A stretch of 48,637 nt of DNA from DASVWZ01 sp036392935 (GTDB taxonomy: Bacteria; Acidobacteriota; Terriglobia; Terriglobales; Acidobacteriaceae), in contig DASVWZ010000169.1 of NCBI GenBank assembly GCA_036392935.1, forward strand, positions 1-48,637, read 5' to 3'. The position numbers and the translations under genes were made by a program. Shown here one piece after another: positions 31,751 to 39,896 of the stretch. How positions within the stretch are numbered: the first letter of the stretch is position 1; each line of letters starts with the position of its first letter. The notes beneath the pieces were generated by a model. The model searched no databases, was not told the origin of the DNA, and was given only the letters and a program-made list of their open reading frames with translations.

Positions 31751-31829
31751 CGGAACGAAATCCTACCTCTAAGCTCCGGCACGGTCAACGCTCTTTGCAA
31801 ACGGAACAATCACGGAGTGGGAGGAAGTT

Positions 31830-32048
31830 CTATGTTCGCCCCGCTGCCGCTTCGGCGACCTTCAGCGGCCAGCGGTTATTCTGCGTAACGCTCTGCGCGA
31901 TGTTCTGCATGATGACCGGCTCGGGACGTGGCGCTTCCGCTGGACCATCAGCCAGCAAAGGAGCCACACATCTCAGCGCATCAACCTGCTGGCGCACTGT
32001 CTCAAGATCGAGCTCTTTCTTTCTCAGCACGTCATACACATTCTTCAT
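31830..32048 (-). CDS. Small coiled-coil protein, unknown
   Basis: A 72-residue protein: KNVYDVLRKKELDLETVRQQVDALRCVAPLLAD forms a probable amphipathic helix, followed by a proline-rich, then polar tail. Small proteins starting MKNxYDVLRxKExDLxxVRxxxEALR are familiar from Acidobacteriota as hypotheticals; I do not know a function. I chose the ATG at 32048 because AGGAG lies upstream; the frame is open to 32153. It lies 79 bp upstream of the HTH-TOBE gene on the same strand. Confidence 0.6.
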   Translation of the reverse strand: MKNVYDVLRKKELDLETVRQQVDALRCVAPLLADGPAEAPRPEPVIMQNIAQSVTQNNRWPLKVAEAAAGRT

Positions 32049-32219
32049 GGTCGCAGATCTCCTGGGGGTAGGCATTTGCAGTTGCCTCACCAATGTTCGC
32101 GTTTTCCGCGGACAGGGTGAGCTGATATCTATCCATCTGCACAAAATCGGCACAAGCTAGATGACTTCGATGCTTGAACTCAAAAGGCTGGAAGGTAGTG
32201 GAGATTTTATTACAATCCC

Positions 32220-32248
32220 GCATCGCCGACTATCGTACCCGGCGATGC
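32220..32248. repeat. 9-bp stem hairpin in a 307-bp intergenic interval
   Basis: GCATCGCCG (32220-32228), eleven bases and CGGCGATGC (32240-32248) form a perfect stem between the divergent small-protein and phosphopantetheinyl transferase genes (32049-32355). It could be a regulatory structure for either gene. Nothing else convincing was seen in this interval. Confidence 0.5.
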
Positions 32249-32355
32249 TGTGCAAAAGCAGCTGTTCCCGCAGCTTGAACCACACTCAATAACGCGCTTT
32301 AAGCTACTGGGCCACTAGCTGCTCGCTACGGCCCGGCTGGTATCATGTCTTTTCC

Positions 32356-33066
32356 ATGCAACTCACCGGCGAACTTCCACCCAGCGAAGCTCACGTCTGG
32401 CTCGCCAATCTCGATCTAGACGACGTCACCATCAGCCGCATTAGCAGGCTCCTGAACGCCGACGAGCAATCACGCGCCACTCGATTCAAAGTCGATGACG
32501 CCCGCAACCAGTTCATCGTTAGCCGCGGACTTTTACGCATGGTCCTCGGAAAGTACCTGAAAGCTGATCCAACGGAACTCGCATTCCGTGCCGGCCCTCA
32601 AGGCAAACCGGAGCTTGCGCAAGACGGAGCAATCGACTTCAATCTCTCACACACCCGGTCTCTCGTCGCGATCGCGGTCACACACGCCGGAGCCATCGGA
32701 GTCGACGTCGAGCGCATTCGTGAAAATGTCGATTCCCTTCAGCTCGCCGAACGGTACTTCTCAAAGCAGGAATTCGCCTGGGTCCGGTCCCACTCTGTTT
32801 CCAAACGCGCTGCGGCTTTCTTTTCCTGCTGGACCGCCAAAGAGGCCTACATCAAGGCCCTTGGTGGAGGCCTGTCCATCCCCCTCGACGGTTTCGCCAT
32901 CGTCCCTGATGCGACGAAAAGCGAGTTGCAGCTCGAAGTCCCCGCCGATCCTGATGCATCCGCGAACTGGACCCTCCGCCGCCTACAATTGCCTGCCGAC
33001 TTCCGCGGAGCCGCCGCCGTCCATTTCCCCGATTGCCACATCCTCACGGCCGAGCTCTCCATCTGA
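32356..33066 (+). CDS. Sfp-type 4'-phosphopantetheinyl transferase
   Basis: Transfers phosphopantetheine from CoA to carrier-protein serines. The 236-residue protein shows QFIVSRGLLRMVLGKYL, GKPEL, FNLSHTRSLVAIAV, the Mg-binding IGVDVERIR and FFSCWTAKEAYIKALGGGL, the full signature of the Sfp/Gsp group. Length is normal. No polyketide or nonribosomal peptide genes are nearby. In this window a plausible substrate is the ACP domain of the protein at 1249-3750. The start ATG has a weak ribosome site. It is convergent with the CHAT-protease gene. Confidence 0.92.
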   Translation: MQLTGELPPSEAHVWLANLDLDDVTISRISRLLNADEQSRATRFKVDDARNQFIVSRGLLRMVLGKYLKADPTELAFRAGPQGKPELAQDGAIDFNLSHTRSLVAIAVTHAGAIGVDVERIRENVDSLQLAERYFSKQEFAWVRSHSVSKRAAAFFSCWTAKEAYIKALGGGLSIPLDGFAIVPDATKSELQLEVPADPDASANWTLRRLQLPADFRGAAAVHFPDCHILTAELSI

Positions 33067-33118
33067 AGCAACTCCTGGAGAACTGATCCCACGATGTTCG
33101 CTACCTACGCCGCATGAA

Positions 33119-36100
33119 TTATTTCCAGTCGCCCTGAACTATGAACGGCGCCCAGAAATACGGCGAGGCCCAGCGCTTTTCCTGGGCCACTTCCAGTTGT
33201 GCGGCACGCAGAGCTGCCGCAGGGCTTAACTTTTCGGCCAACATCTTGGCATAGAAATCTGCCATAAGATCTGCCGTCGCTTTGTCGCTCACGCTCCAAA
33301 GACTTACGACTACGCGAGCCGCGCCTGCGTACATAAAACCACGGGTAAGACCAACCAGTCCTTCGCCTTTTACTTCCTTGCCAAGACCGGTCTGGCACGC
33401 GCTCAGCACGACAACGTCAGCCGGAAGGTGCAGATTGTAAATATCGTGCACGCGTAAAAAACCATCCTCGGGATGGCCTTGCTCATCGACCATCGACAGC
33501 ACAATCGCCGAAAGCTCCGGCTGTTGGCTGTCGAGATAACCGTGGGTAGCGAAGTGAACATATTTATAACGACTCAACCGATTGCTCAGGACAAGTTCGC
33601 GGCTAGCTTGGAAGTCCACCGCCTCAAAGTTGTTTGGCCCGGAGGAAGCAGCCAGAATGCGCTCCGCCTCCTGGCGCGTGAACGGCAAGCGGGGAATGAA
33701 AGAAATCGCAGTCGTTTTGATATTGGCGTCAGCTGCAGTATGAACCAGAAGGCGCGTAGCGTTGCCTGATTCTGATTTCGCAGCTGCAGGCGTGCCATCG
33801 TGCGACTTGACCCGAGGGTCAGACATGCTAAATACAGGATCTGCCAGGACAGCGATCTGATCGGAAGATTGCACGCGCCCACGCACAGCCGCTCTTTGCA
33901 CAGCCAGGACCGAAACCGACGGCAAACTGACTATTTCATGATCAGCGAGCAACGGCCGATCACCCTCTGTTGCCGGTGAAGGTAACATCGCGAATGGAAG
34001 ATATTGCAGAGCGCCATCGGCGACGATCAACAACCGCTTCCCTTGAATATCCTGCGCAACTGGACGCAAGATCATCTCGCTCAGTTGTTTTGCATCTCGC
34101 GCGGCGTGAACGTCGTTCTCTCGCGAAGAGGCATCATTGCTCACGCCTCGGGTCGCCAGCAGTTGATAAAGATCGCGGGCTACGTCTTCAATGGCTTCGC
34201 GTTTGGGAAGCCGATAGCTGTGCAACCCCGATTGGCCGATCACCCATACATAGCTGGCGGAATCGCCGAGCAGGTATTCCACGAGCACCGTATCAGCATC
34301 GAGAATCTCGTGCTGTATCTGCGGTACTGACGCAGGCTCCGGCTGGCTTATAGCCGCAAATTGCGGACTACTGGCACGAATCTGAGCACGCACGTCCTGA
34401 TACTGCCTCTCAAGTTCGCCGATCTCAGATTTCAACTGCTCCTGTTCCGGCGAAACCTCCTGCAATCCCAAAGAATGTGTCAGGCGCTCGGCCTTGGCAT
34501 CTAGAAGCTCTCCAAGTTCCTGCTCTCGATTGACCAACGCGGCATCCACTCCTTGGTGAATGGAAGTATGCGACTCGGTGAGCAGTTCCAATAAGCTGCG
34601 GGCCCTCGCGCGCTCACTGACTTCCAGTGCCTCCTGCGAGTAGCCGTGCTCTGGATTCTGGCGGTCGAGTCGCATCAAGAGATCGACATAAGAAAGGTAC
34701 GCTTCGTGACTCAGCGCAAAATAGGACGTTCGCAGATCTTCACTGGCAACCTGGCTTCTCTGGTTTTCGATCCGAGTCAACGCCTCGCTAAGGTGGTCAC
34801 GCGCTTCTATAAGCTTGCCCTGATCCCTTTCCGTGCGGGCAAGCAATTCGAGCGCATCGACCAACCCACGCTGATCGCCGATCTTGCGGTAGATCTCTAA
34901 AGCTTGACTACCATCCCGCATCGCTTCATCGGGATGCTTCAATAGATACTCGACCTGCCCCAGATTGGCCAGACTCAAGGCCTGTCCCCGCAGATCGTTC
35001 GTGCTGCGGCGAAGTTCGAGGGATTGCTGATGGTAAGCAAGCGATGTTTGAAGATCTCCCCAGTCCCGGTAAGCCGCACCGGCAAAATCGAGGGTCTCGG
35101 CTGCCGCCCTTGGATCGCCAACTTCTTTTCGCAACCGAAGCGCCTCACTGTAAGCGAGCATGGCCTCTTCGCGTTTGTCCTGCATCCGATAAACATTGCC
35201 CAAGCTGGTCAGGGAGTAGGCTTGTCCGTCCTTGTCGCCGAGTTCCTTGCGAATCGCAAGTGCCTGCTGCAAGAAGTGAAGCGCGCCGTCAAAATCCCCC
35301 AGATGGTAGTAAATCGAGCCGAGATTGCCCAATACCACCGCTTCTGCGTCGCGATCTCCCATCGACTGAAACAATGGCAGAGCCCGTTGATAGTACTGCA
35401 GCGAAGTCTGCCACTCCCCGACATCGTGATAAATCTTGCCGATATCGTTCAGCGCCGACGCTTCCTGGTTTTGGAAACGCTCGCGCTGGGAAATCTCTAG
35501 AGCTTGCTGATAGTACTCGGTCGCCTTTGAAAGATTGCCCAGAACGTCATTAGCACCGCCCAGCAGAGTAAGCGTCGTCGCCTCCATGTTGGCGTCCTGA
35601 GTTTGCTCAAAAATTTTCTGCGCTTGCGGGAGATAAATTAGGGCTTTACGGAATTCGCTGGAGTTCGCATAGGTGAATGCCATCGAGTACAGTGCTAGCG
35701 CCTCGCGGTCTGGTTCCCCATCGGATTCGAAGAACCTCGCCGCCGATTGAAAGTTCTCGATCGCCTGCGCTCGCGACTCGGCCGTATTGGCATTGAGCAG
35801 CTTCACGCCATTGGCCATCGCTTGCTCGGCAGCAGCGTGAGTTCTATCGCCCGTGGTTGCCGGATGCAGCGAAACAATCTTCAATTCGTAATGCCCAGGC
35901 TCAGCCTTGATATTGGAACAAGCTATCTGCAGACGGTACTCGCCGGAATCGGGGATCACGGTGGCAATGACCTCAGGGCCAAAATCGCCGTTCAGGCTAT
36001 CCATACCCGCAAGTTCAGATCCCTTCGCGTCGATCAAGTGCACTTCGACGTCGATGCCTTGCTGCTCGATTCGCGCGTTGAGAAATCGACCCTTCTCCAG

Positions 36101-36337
36101 CTGAAATTGAAATTGCTGAGTCTCGCCGCCTTTCATCCCGCGAGTGAGGGTAAGACCTTCGGTCAAGGTGAGCGGAGTTGGGGCAATCTGATCAGGGCTC
36201 GGCGTACCACCGGTGGGTGAAGCGGCTTGCGCAACCGAAACATGCGGGACTCGGCTGGATGCCGGGAGAGTAAGAAAACCACAGAAAGAAGCCAAGGCCG
36301 CGACCACAGCCAGACGGCGTGGGACTGGCAGCTTCAT
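33119..36337 (-). CDS. Exported TPR-CHAT domain protease
   Basis: A 1072-residue protein. A signal-like N-terminus (RRLAVVAALASFCGFLTLPASS) is followed by a pre-peptidase beta domain (about 60-155, MKGGETQQFQFQLEKGRFLNARIEQQ), about eight tetratricopeptide repeats (about 170-560), a coiled region and a C-terminal CHAT (caspase-HetF-associated) domain, about 730-1070. The caspase-like dyad is intact: His932 in VHFATHG and Cys981 in LSACQTG. CHAT enzymes cut protein targets when a partner triggers them; the TPR array is the likely partner-binding part. An exported CHAT protease suggests action in the periplasm. It is the downstream end of a minus-strand group with a lysine-rich protein, a DUF4384 protein and a DUF4384 kinase. 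Confidence 0.9.
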   Translation of the reverse strand: MKLPVPRRLAVVAALASFCGFLTLPASSRVPHVSVAQAASPTGGTPSPDQIAPTPLTLTEGLTLTRGMKGGETQQFQFQLEKGRFLNARIEQQGIDVEVHLIDAKGSELAGMDSLNGDFGPEVIATVIPDSGEYRLQIACSNIKAEPGHYELKIVSLHPATTGDRTHAAAEQAMANGVKLLNANTAESRAQAIENFQSAARFFESDGEPDREALALYSMAFTYANSSEFRKALIYLPQAQKIFEQTQDANMEATTLTLLGGANDVLGNLSKATEYYQQALEISQRERFQNQEASALNDIGKIYHDVGEWQTSLQYYQRALPLFQSMGDRDAEAVVLGNLGSIYYHLGDFDGALHFLQQALAIRKELGDKDGQAYSLTSLGNVYRMQDKREEAMLAYSEALRLRKEVGDPRAAAETLDFAGAAYRDWGDLQTSLAYHQQSLELRRSTNDLRGQALSLANLGQVEYLLKHPDEAMRDGSQALEIYRKIGDQRGLVDALELLARTERDQGKLIEARDHLSEALTRIENQRSQVASEDLRTSYFALSHEAYLSYVDLLMRLDRQNPEHGYSQEALEVSERARARSLLELLTESHTSIHQGVDAALVNREQELGELLDAKAERLTHSLGLQEVSPEQEQLKSEIGELERQYQDVRAQIRASSPQFAAISQPEPASVPQIQHEILDADTVLVEYLLGDSASYVWVIGQSGLHSYRLPKREAIEDVARDLYQLLATRGVSNDASSRENDVHAARDAKQLSEMILRPVAQDIQGKRLLIVADGALQYLPFAMLPSPATEGDRPLLADHEIVSLPSVSVLAVQRAAVRGRVQSSDQIAVLADPVFSMSDPRVKSHDGTPAAAKSESGNATRLLVHTAADANIKTTAISFIPRLPFTRQEAERILAASSGPNNFEAVDFQASRELVLSNRLSRYKYVHFATHGYLDSQQPELSAIVLSMVDEQGHPEDGFLRVHDIYNLHLPADVVVLSACQTGLGKEVKGEGLVGLTRGFMYAGAARVVVSLWSVSDKATADLMADFYAKMLAEKLSPAAALRAAQLEVAQEKRWASPYFWAPFIVQGDWK

Positions 36338-36477
36338 CTTGATTCACGTATAACACATGCAGCCGGACCAAGCAGAAAACACGAGAACGAGGTCCGGCCC
36401 CAAACCTTCGATAGTGAGGCTAATTACCATCAAAGATTTTGGAACCGGAAATCCTACCAATAGACCAACCGCATCGA

Positions 36478-36981
36478 CTACGTCTTGGCCTTCCACGCGC
36501 CCTGTTGGCCACGCACATCGTTGCTGTCGTCGGCTTCACCTTCCCACGTCCCACCTGAGGAGCCAGAGTTTGGCGTCCATTCATCCGCCGCAAAACTGAA
36601 TATCCCATTGGGAGTCGTAAAGTTGAACTCAATCATATTGCCGCTGAAGGTTGGCGTAACAATGTAGGCGGTGCTGGGGTCGGAATCCAGCACGTACAAC
36701 ACCTGACTCGTATTGCCGGCAGAAGCGGGAACCGTAAGAGTCCCATTCATCACGCTCAAGCCGTCAACCTCGCTGGTGTAAGCTCCATTAAACTTGGAGG
36801 AGATGGAAAGCGTACCAACTTTCTTCGATGCAGCCGCGCTTCTGACGCTGGCCTTCGCGGTCTTTTTCGCTTTTGGTTTTGCGGCCTTCTTGCCTTTAGG
36901 CTTGGCTGTCTTTTTGGCTTTTGCCTTCGGCTTAGGCCTTGCAGCCTTTTTCTTCTTCGACTTGCTGGTTTTTTTTGCCAT
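36478..36981 (-). CDS. Lysine-rich H1-like protein with a C-terminal beta domain
   Basis: A 167-residue protein. The first 50 residues are almost entirely lysine, alanine and proline in repeated KAKK/PKGKKAAK units, like histone H1 tails and bacterial AlgP/Hc1-like proteins, and could bind nucleic acid or polyanions. Residues 55-167 form a beta-rich acidic domain (VGTLSISSKFNGAYTSEVDGLSVMNGTLTVPAS...GTWEGEADDSNDVRGQQGAWKA) that I do not recognise. There is no signal peptide. AGAGGG lies six bases before the ATG. It is placed between the CHAT protease and the DUF4384 gene, with gaps of 140 and 56 bp. Confidence 0.7.
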   Translation of the reverse strand: MAKKTSKSKKKKAARPKPKAKAKKTAKPKGKKAAKPKAKKTAKASVRSAAASKKVGTLSISSKFNGAYTSEVDGLSVMNGTLTVPASAGNTSQVLYVLDSDPSTAYIVTPTFSGNMIEFNFTTPNGIFSFAADEWTPNSGSSGGTWEGEADDSNDVRGQQGAWKAKT

Positions 36982-37037
36982 TCGTGCCCTCTCGAATTGG
37001 AAGTCGACAACCGTAGCTCACACAACCTATATCTGAT

Positions 37038-38003
37038 CTACTTGGCAGCCTGTTGCGTTTTTTTCGTCGCAGGTTCGCGATATTTGAGTCCCACCGTGAC
37101 CAGCACCGGGTCCTGGGTTCCGGTGACCACTTGATAAATCGTCTGCGGCCCCGGCTCATCTTGCGTCAGAAGCCTGGTTTGGTCGGCGCCAGCCTGCTGC
37201 TCGGCTTTGGTCCAGGTTTTTCCCACGCCGCCAACCATCTCCAATTCCTGCACCGGCTTGCCCCATTTTTTCTGCCACTCCGACACTTGCTCTTCCGTCA
37301 GGGCCAGCGGCTTCGCTCCAATGTTCAAGCCCTCAATCGGTTTCTCCGTCACCAGCAGGGTAAGCAGTTCGCCGCTTTCGCCGGGCTTGGTCGAGCGTAA
37401 AGTGAAGAAGTTGGGCTGGTCATCCTGGCTTGGCAGTTCGATCAGGCGCCCCGCAGTCACCGCGTTATCGCCGTTACGCACACGCGACGTCGGAAAAATA
37501 AGATAGGGATCGCCGAGTTGCTTGTCAGCGTATCGCTCACGATCGATCACATAAAGATATCCCGTTTGCGGCGACTCGATGCTCACTCGCACCCGGTCTC
37601 CTTCGGTCAGCGTCGCGTTGGCAGCCACACGTTCTGGAGTCCATTCTGTTGAATCGGCGCCTTCCTGCACCAATAGCCGAGCGCCTGTATCAGTTTTTAC
37701 GGCAGGACGCAGACGCCACACCGTAACCCCCAACTGGCGTACTTCAGATCCATTGCCCGCGGCAGGAAGCTTGCCGTCGGAGCTAATCACCTTGTACTTC
37801 GCAGTCGCACCAGCCGACGACTTTCCATGCCTTGCCTGCACAAACTCCTGCGGCACGATCCGCCGCGTTGTGTCGTCCTGGGCAAAGAGCGAGACACTGA
37901 GGATAGCGAGAAACACGACGCTTAAAGACGATCTAATACGACGGCCGCCACTCGGAAAATCGTCGGTGCGACCGTCAGTTTCCAGATAAACGGAGTTAGT
38001 CAT
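37038..38003 (-). CDS. Exported DUF4384 protein
   Basis: A 321-residue protein. One hydrophobic N-terminal segment (SSLSVVFLAILSVSLFA, about 25-41) acts as signal or anchor. The DUF4384 domain (about 95-215) shows VTVWRLRPAV, EGDRVRVSIESPQTGYLYVIDRERY and DPYLIFPTSRVRNGDNAVTAGRLIELP. DUF4384 domains usually accompany caspase-like peptidases or kinases, probably as protein-recognition modules outside the cytoplasm. The start follows GGAGGG. It is 118 bp downstream of the kinase gene, whose C-terminus carries the same domain. Confidence 0.85.
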   Translation of the reverse strand: MTNSVYLETDGRTDDFPSGGRRIRSSLSVVFLAILSVSLFAQDDTTRRIVPQEFVQARHGKSSAGATAKYKVISSDGKLPAAGNGSEVRQLGVTVWRLRPAVKTDTGARLLVQEGADSTEWTPERVAANATLTEGDRVRVSIESPQTGYLYVIDRERYADKQLGDPYLIFPTSRVRNGDNAVTAGRLIELPSQDDQPNFFTLRSTKPGESGELLTLLVTEKPIEGLNIGAKPLALTEEQVSEWQKKWGKPVQELEMVGGVGKTWTKAEQQAGADQTRLLTQDEPGPQTIYQVVTGTQDPVLVTVGLKYREPATKKTQQAAK

Positions 38004-38121
38004 CTTCCCTCCTCAGTCGCTCAGTACCTCGCTCGTCTACGGCCACAAAACAGACTGCAATTCCACAGGCACCCCAACTAGAGCTTGAATACTAGCCATG
38101 TGAATATCGCTTGTCAAACCG

Positions 38122-39696
38122 TCAACGATGCTCGATTTCAATTGCATCGGCCACAATCTCACCCACGCCACGGACCGTCGTTTGGTATTGTGCCGTATCG
38201 GTTGAGACCGTTGGCGCGGGCGAAGAGCCGCGCTGCAGAATGTCACGAATGGCGCCGCTTTGGTGAGGGTCGGTGATGACGCCCTGGTTGTCAGCATTCG
38301 CTGACCGGGCCGCCAGTTCCAGTGCCTCGAGCGGCGTGGTCGACCACACCACCCAGAACTTCTCCGTCCCCTCATGCTGATCGAAAACGTACCAACCTGT
38401 CTCGACTCGTTCGTTTGCGGCAAGCTGAGCTACACCGCCATGCGCTGAAGCCAGCGGAAATAAGATCGTCAAATCCATCGCTCCACCTGGGCCCGGTCCC
38501 TCATTCAGCAGATATAAAGAACCCGTTTGCGGCGCAGAGAAGTTGAATCGGAACTTCCAGCCATTTTCGAAAATCTCTCTACCCGTCGAAAGGAACGGAT
38601 CCCCGTACTGCTTACGATCGCGCATCTTTTGAACCAGCAAAGAGTAGCTAAGTTGACGCTGCGGCAGCGGAACCGCGACCCTCCGGTGGAATGCTACCCA
38701 CCCTGCCCAGCCCGCCGCCGCTGCGACAACAATCACCATCGCCGGAATGATCAGGGCGCGCGAACTATTCGCAGCCCTCGGCTTTGTTTTCTCCGCCGGA
38801 ACTCGCGCCATCACCGAGCGCGTCCGGGTCGAATGTGTCATCGTGTCCAGCTCAAGAGCCCGTCCCAGCTCTTTAAGATCGAGCCACATGTCTTTGATCG
38901 ACTGGTAGCGCTGTTCCCGATCTTTCGTGAGGGCGCGGCCGAGAATGCGTTCCAGCTCTTCCGGCGCCTCGATGCCAAACTCCGAGGGTGCAAGCGGTTC
39001 CCGGTCCACAATCGAAACAATCGTGTCGGTCGCCGTCGCTGCGGCAAACGGCGAGCGCCCGCACACCAGTTCATAGATCACAACACCAAGGCTCCATATA
39101 TCGCTGCGCGCGTCCACCTCTCTGCCCCGCACCTGCTCCGGGGACATGTACATCCACGTGCCCATCACGCGTCCCGGTTCGCTCAGCGCGGTAGGCAGGT
39201 TTTCGTCGAGCAGGCCCGGCTCAGTCAACTTCGCAAGTCCGAAATCCAGAATTTTCACGATGCCATCGGGCCGGATCATGATGTTGTCCGGCTTGATGTC
39301 CCGGTGCACGATCCCGGCAGCGTGCGCCGCAGCCAGTGCACTGGTTGCTTGCACCGCAATGTCGATTATTTTCCTCAGCGGCATGCGGGCGCCGATCCGG
39401 TGCCGCAAAGTGTCACCCTCAACCAACTCTGTGGCGATGTAGTGCGTGCCCTCCAGCTGGCCGACTTCATAGATGGTGAGAATGTTGGGATGATTCAGCG
39501 CCGATACCGCCTGCGCTTCTTGCTCAAACCGGCGCACGCGATCCGATTGCTGCGTGGCTTCCGGCGGCAAAACCTTCAACGCAACTTTGCGGTGCAGGCG
39601 CGAATCTTCAGCCGCGTAGACCTGCCCCATCCCGCCCTTGCCGATCATTTGCAGGATGCGGTACGCGCCAAACTCGCTGTCTTGGACAAATTTCAT
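38122..39696 (-). CDS. Ser/Thr protein kinase, one membrane segment, extracytoplasmic DUF4384 domain
   Basis: A 524-residue PknB-type kinase. The catalytic domain (about 10-275) shows GKGGMGQVY (19-27), Lys41 in VALKVL, HRDIKPDN (131-138, catalytic Asp133) and DFGLA (151-155), plus MSPEQ. A membrane segment (about 314-336, ALIIPAMVIVVAAAAGWAGWVAF) follows. The outer part is a DUF4384 domain (about 365-470, FRFNFSAPQTGSLYLLNEGPG...ILFPLAS). The geometry is that of a receptor kinase: sensor outside, kinase inside. The frame is open upstream to 39804; I chose ATG 39696 because kinase homology starts near it, though no ribosome site is visible. It heads the DUF4384/CHAT group. Confidence 0.92.
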   Translation of the reverse strand: MKFVQDSEFGAYRILQMIGKGGMGQVYAAEDSRLHRKVALKVLPPEATQQSDRVRRFEQEAQAVSALNHPNILTIYEVGQLEGTHYIATELVEGDTLRHRIGARMPLRKIIDIAVQATSALAAAHAAGIVHRDIKPDNIMIRPDGIVKILDFGLAKLTEPGLLDENLPTALSEPGRVMGTWMYMSPEQVRGREVDARSDIWSLGVVIYELVCGRSPFAAATATDTIVSIVDREPLAPSEFGIEAPEELERILGRALTKDREQRYQSIKDMWLDLKELGRALELDTMTHSTRTRSVMARVPAEKTKPRAANSSRALIIPAMVIVVAAAAGWAGWVAFHRRVAVPLPQRQLSYSLLVQKMRDRKQYGDPFLSTGREIFENGWKFRFNFSAPQTGSLYLLNEGPGPGGAMDLTILFPLASAHGGVAQLAANERVETGWYVFDQHEGTEKFWVVWSTTPLEALELAARSANADNQGVITDPHQSGAIRDILQRGSSPAPTVSTDTAQYQTTVRGVGEIVADAIEIEHR

Positions 39697-39896
39697 CGAT
39701 GCTACGGAGTATACCGTTGGGCGGCAGCCAACCATCCGGCACTTCCGTGGGGGTTGGCACTTTTTCAGGCGCCCGCGCCAACTCTGCCGAGCCAGCCCGC
39801 CCACATCTTTTGTCTGTTTGGCAGCCGAGTGATGGCCTTAGGGTCTACGACTCCGGAGAGCTACACCGGGCTGGTCACGCAACCGGACAATGGAGT

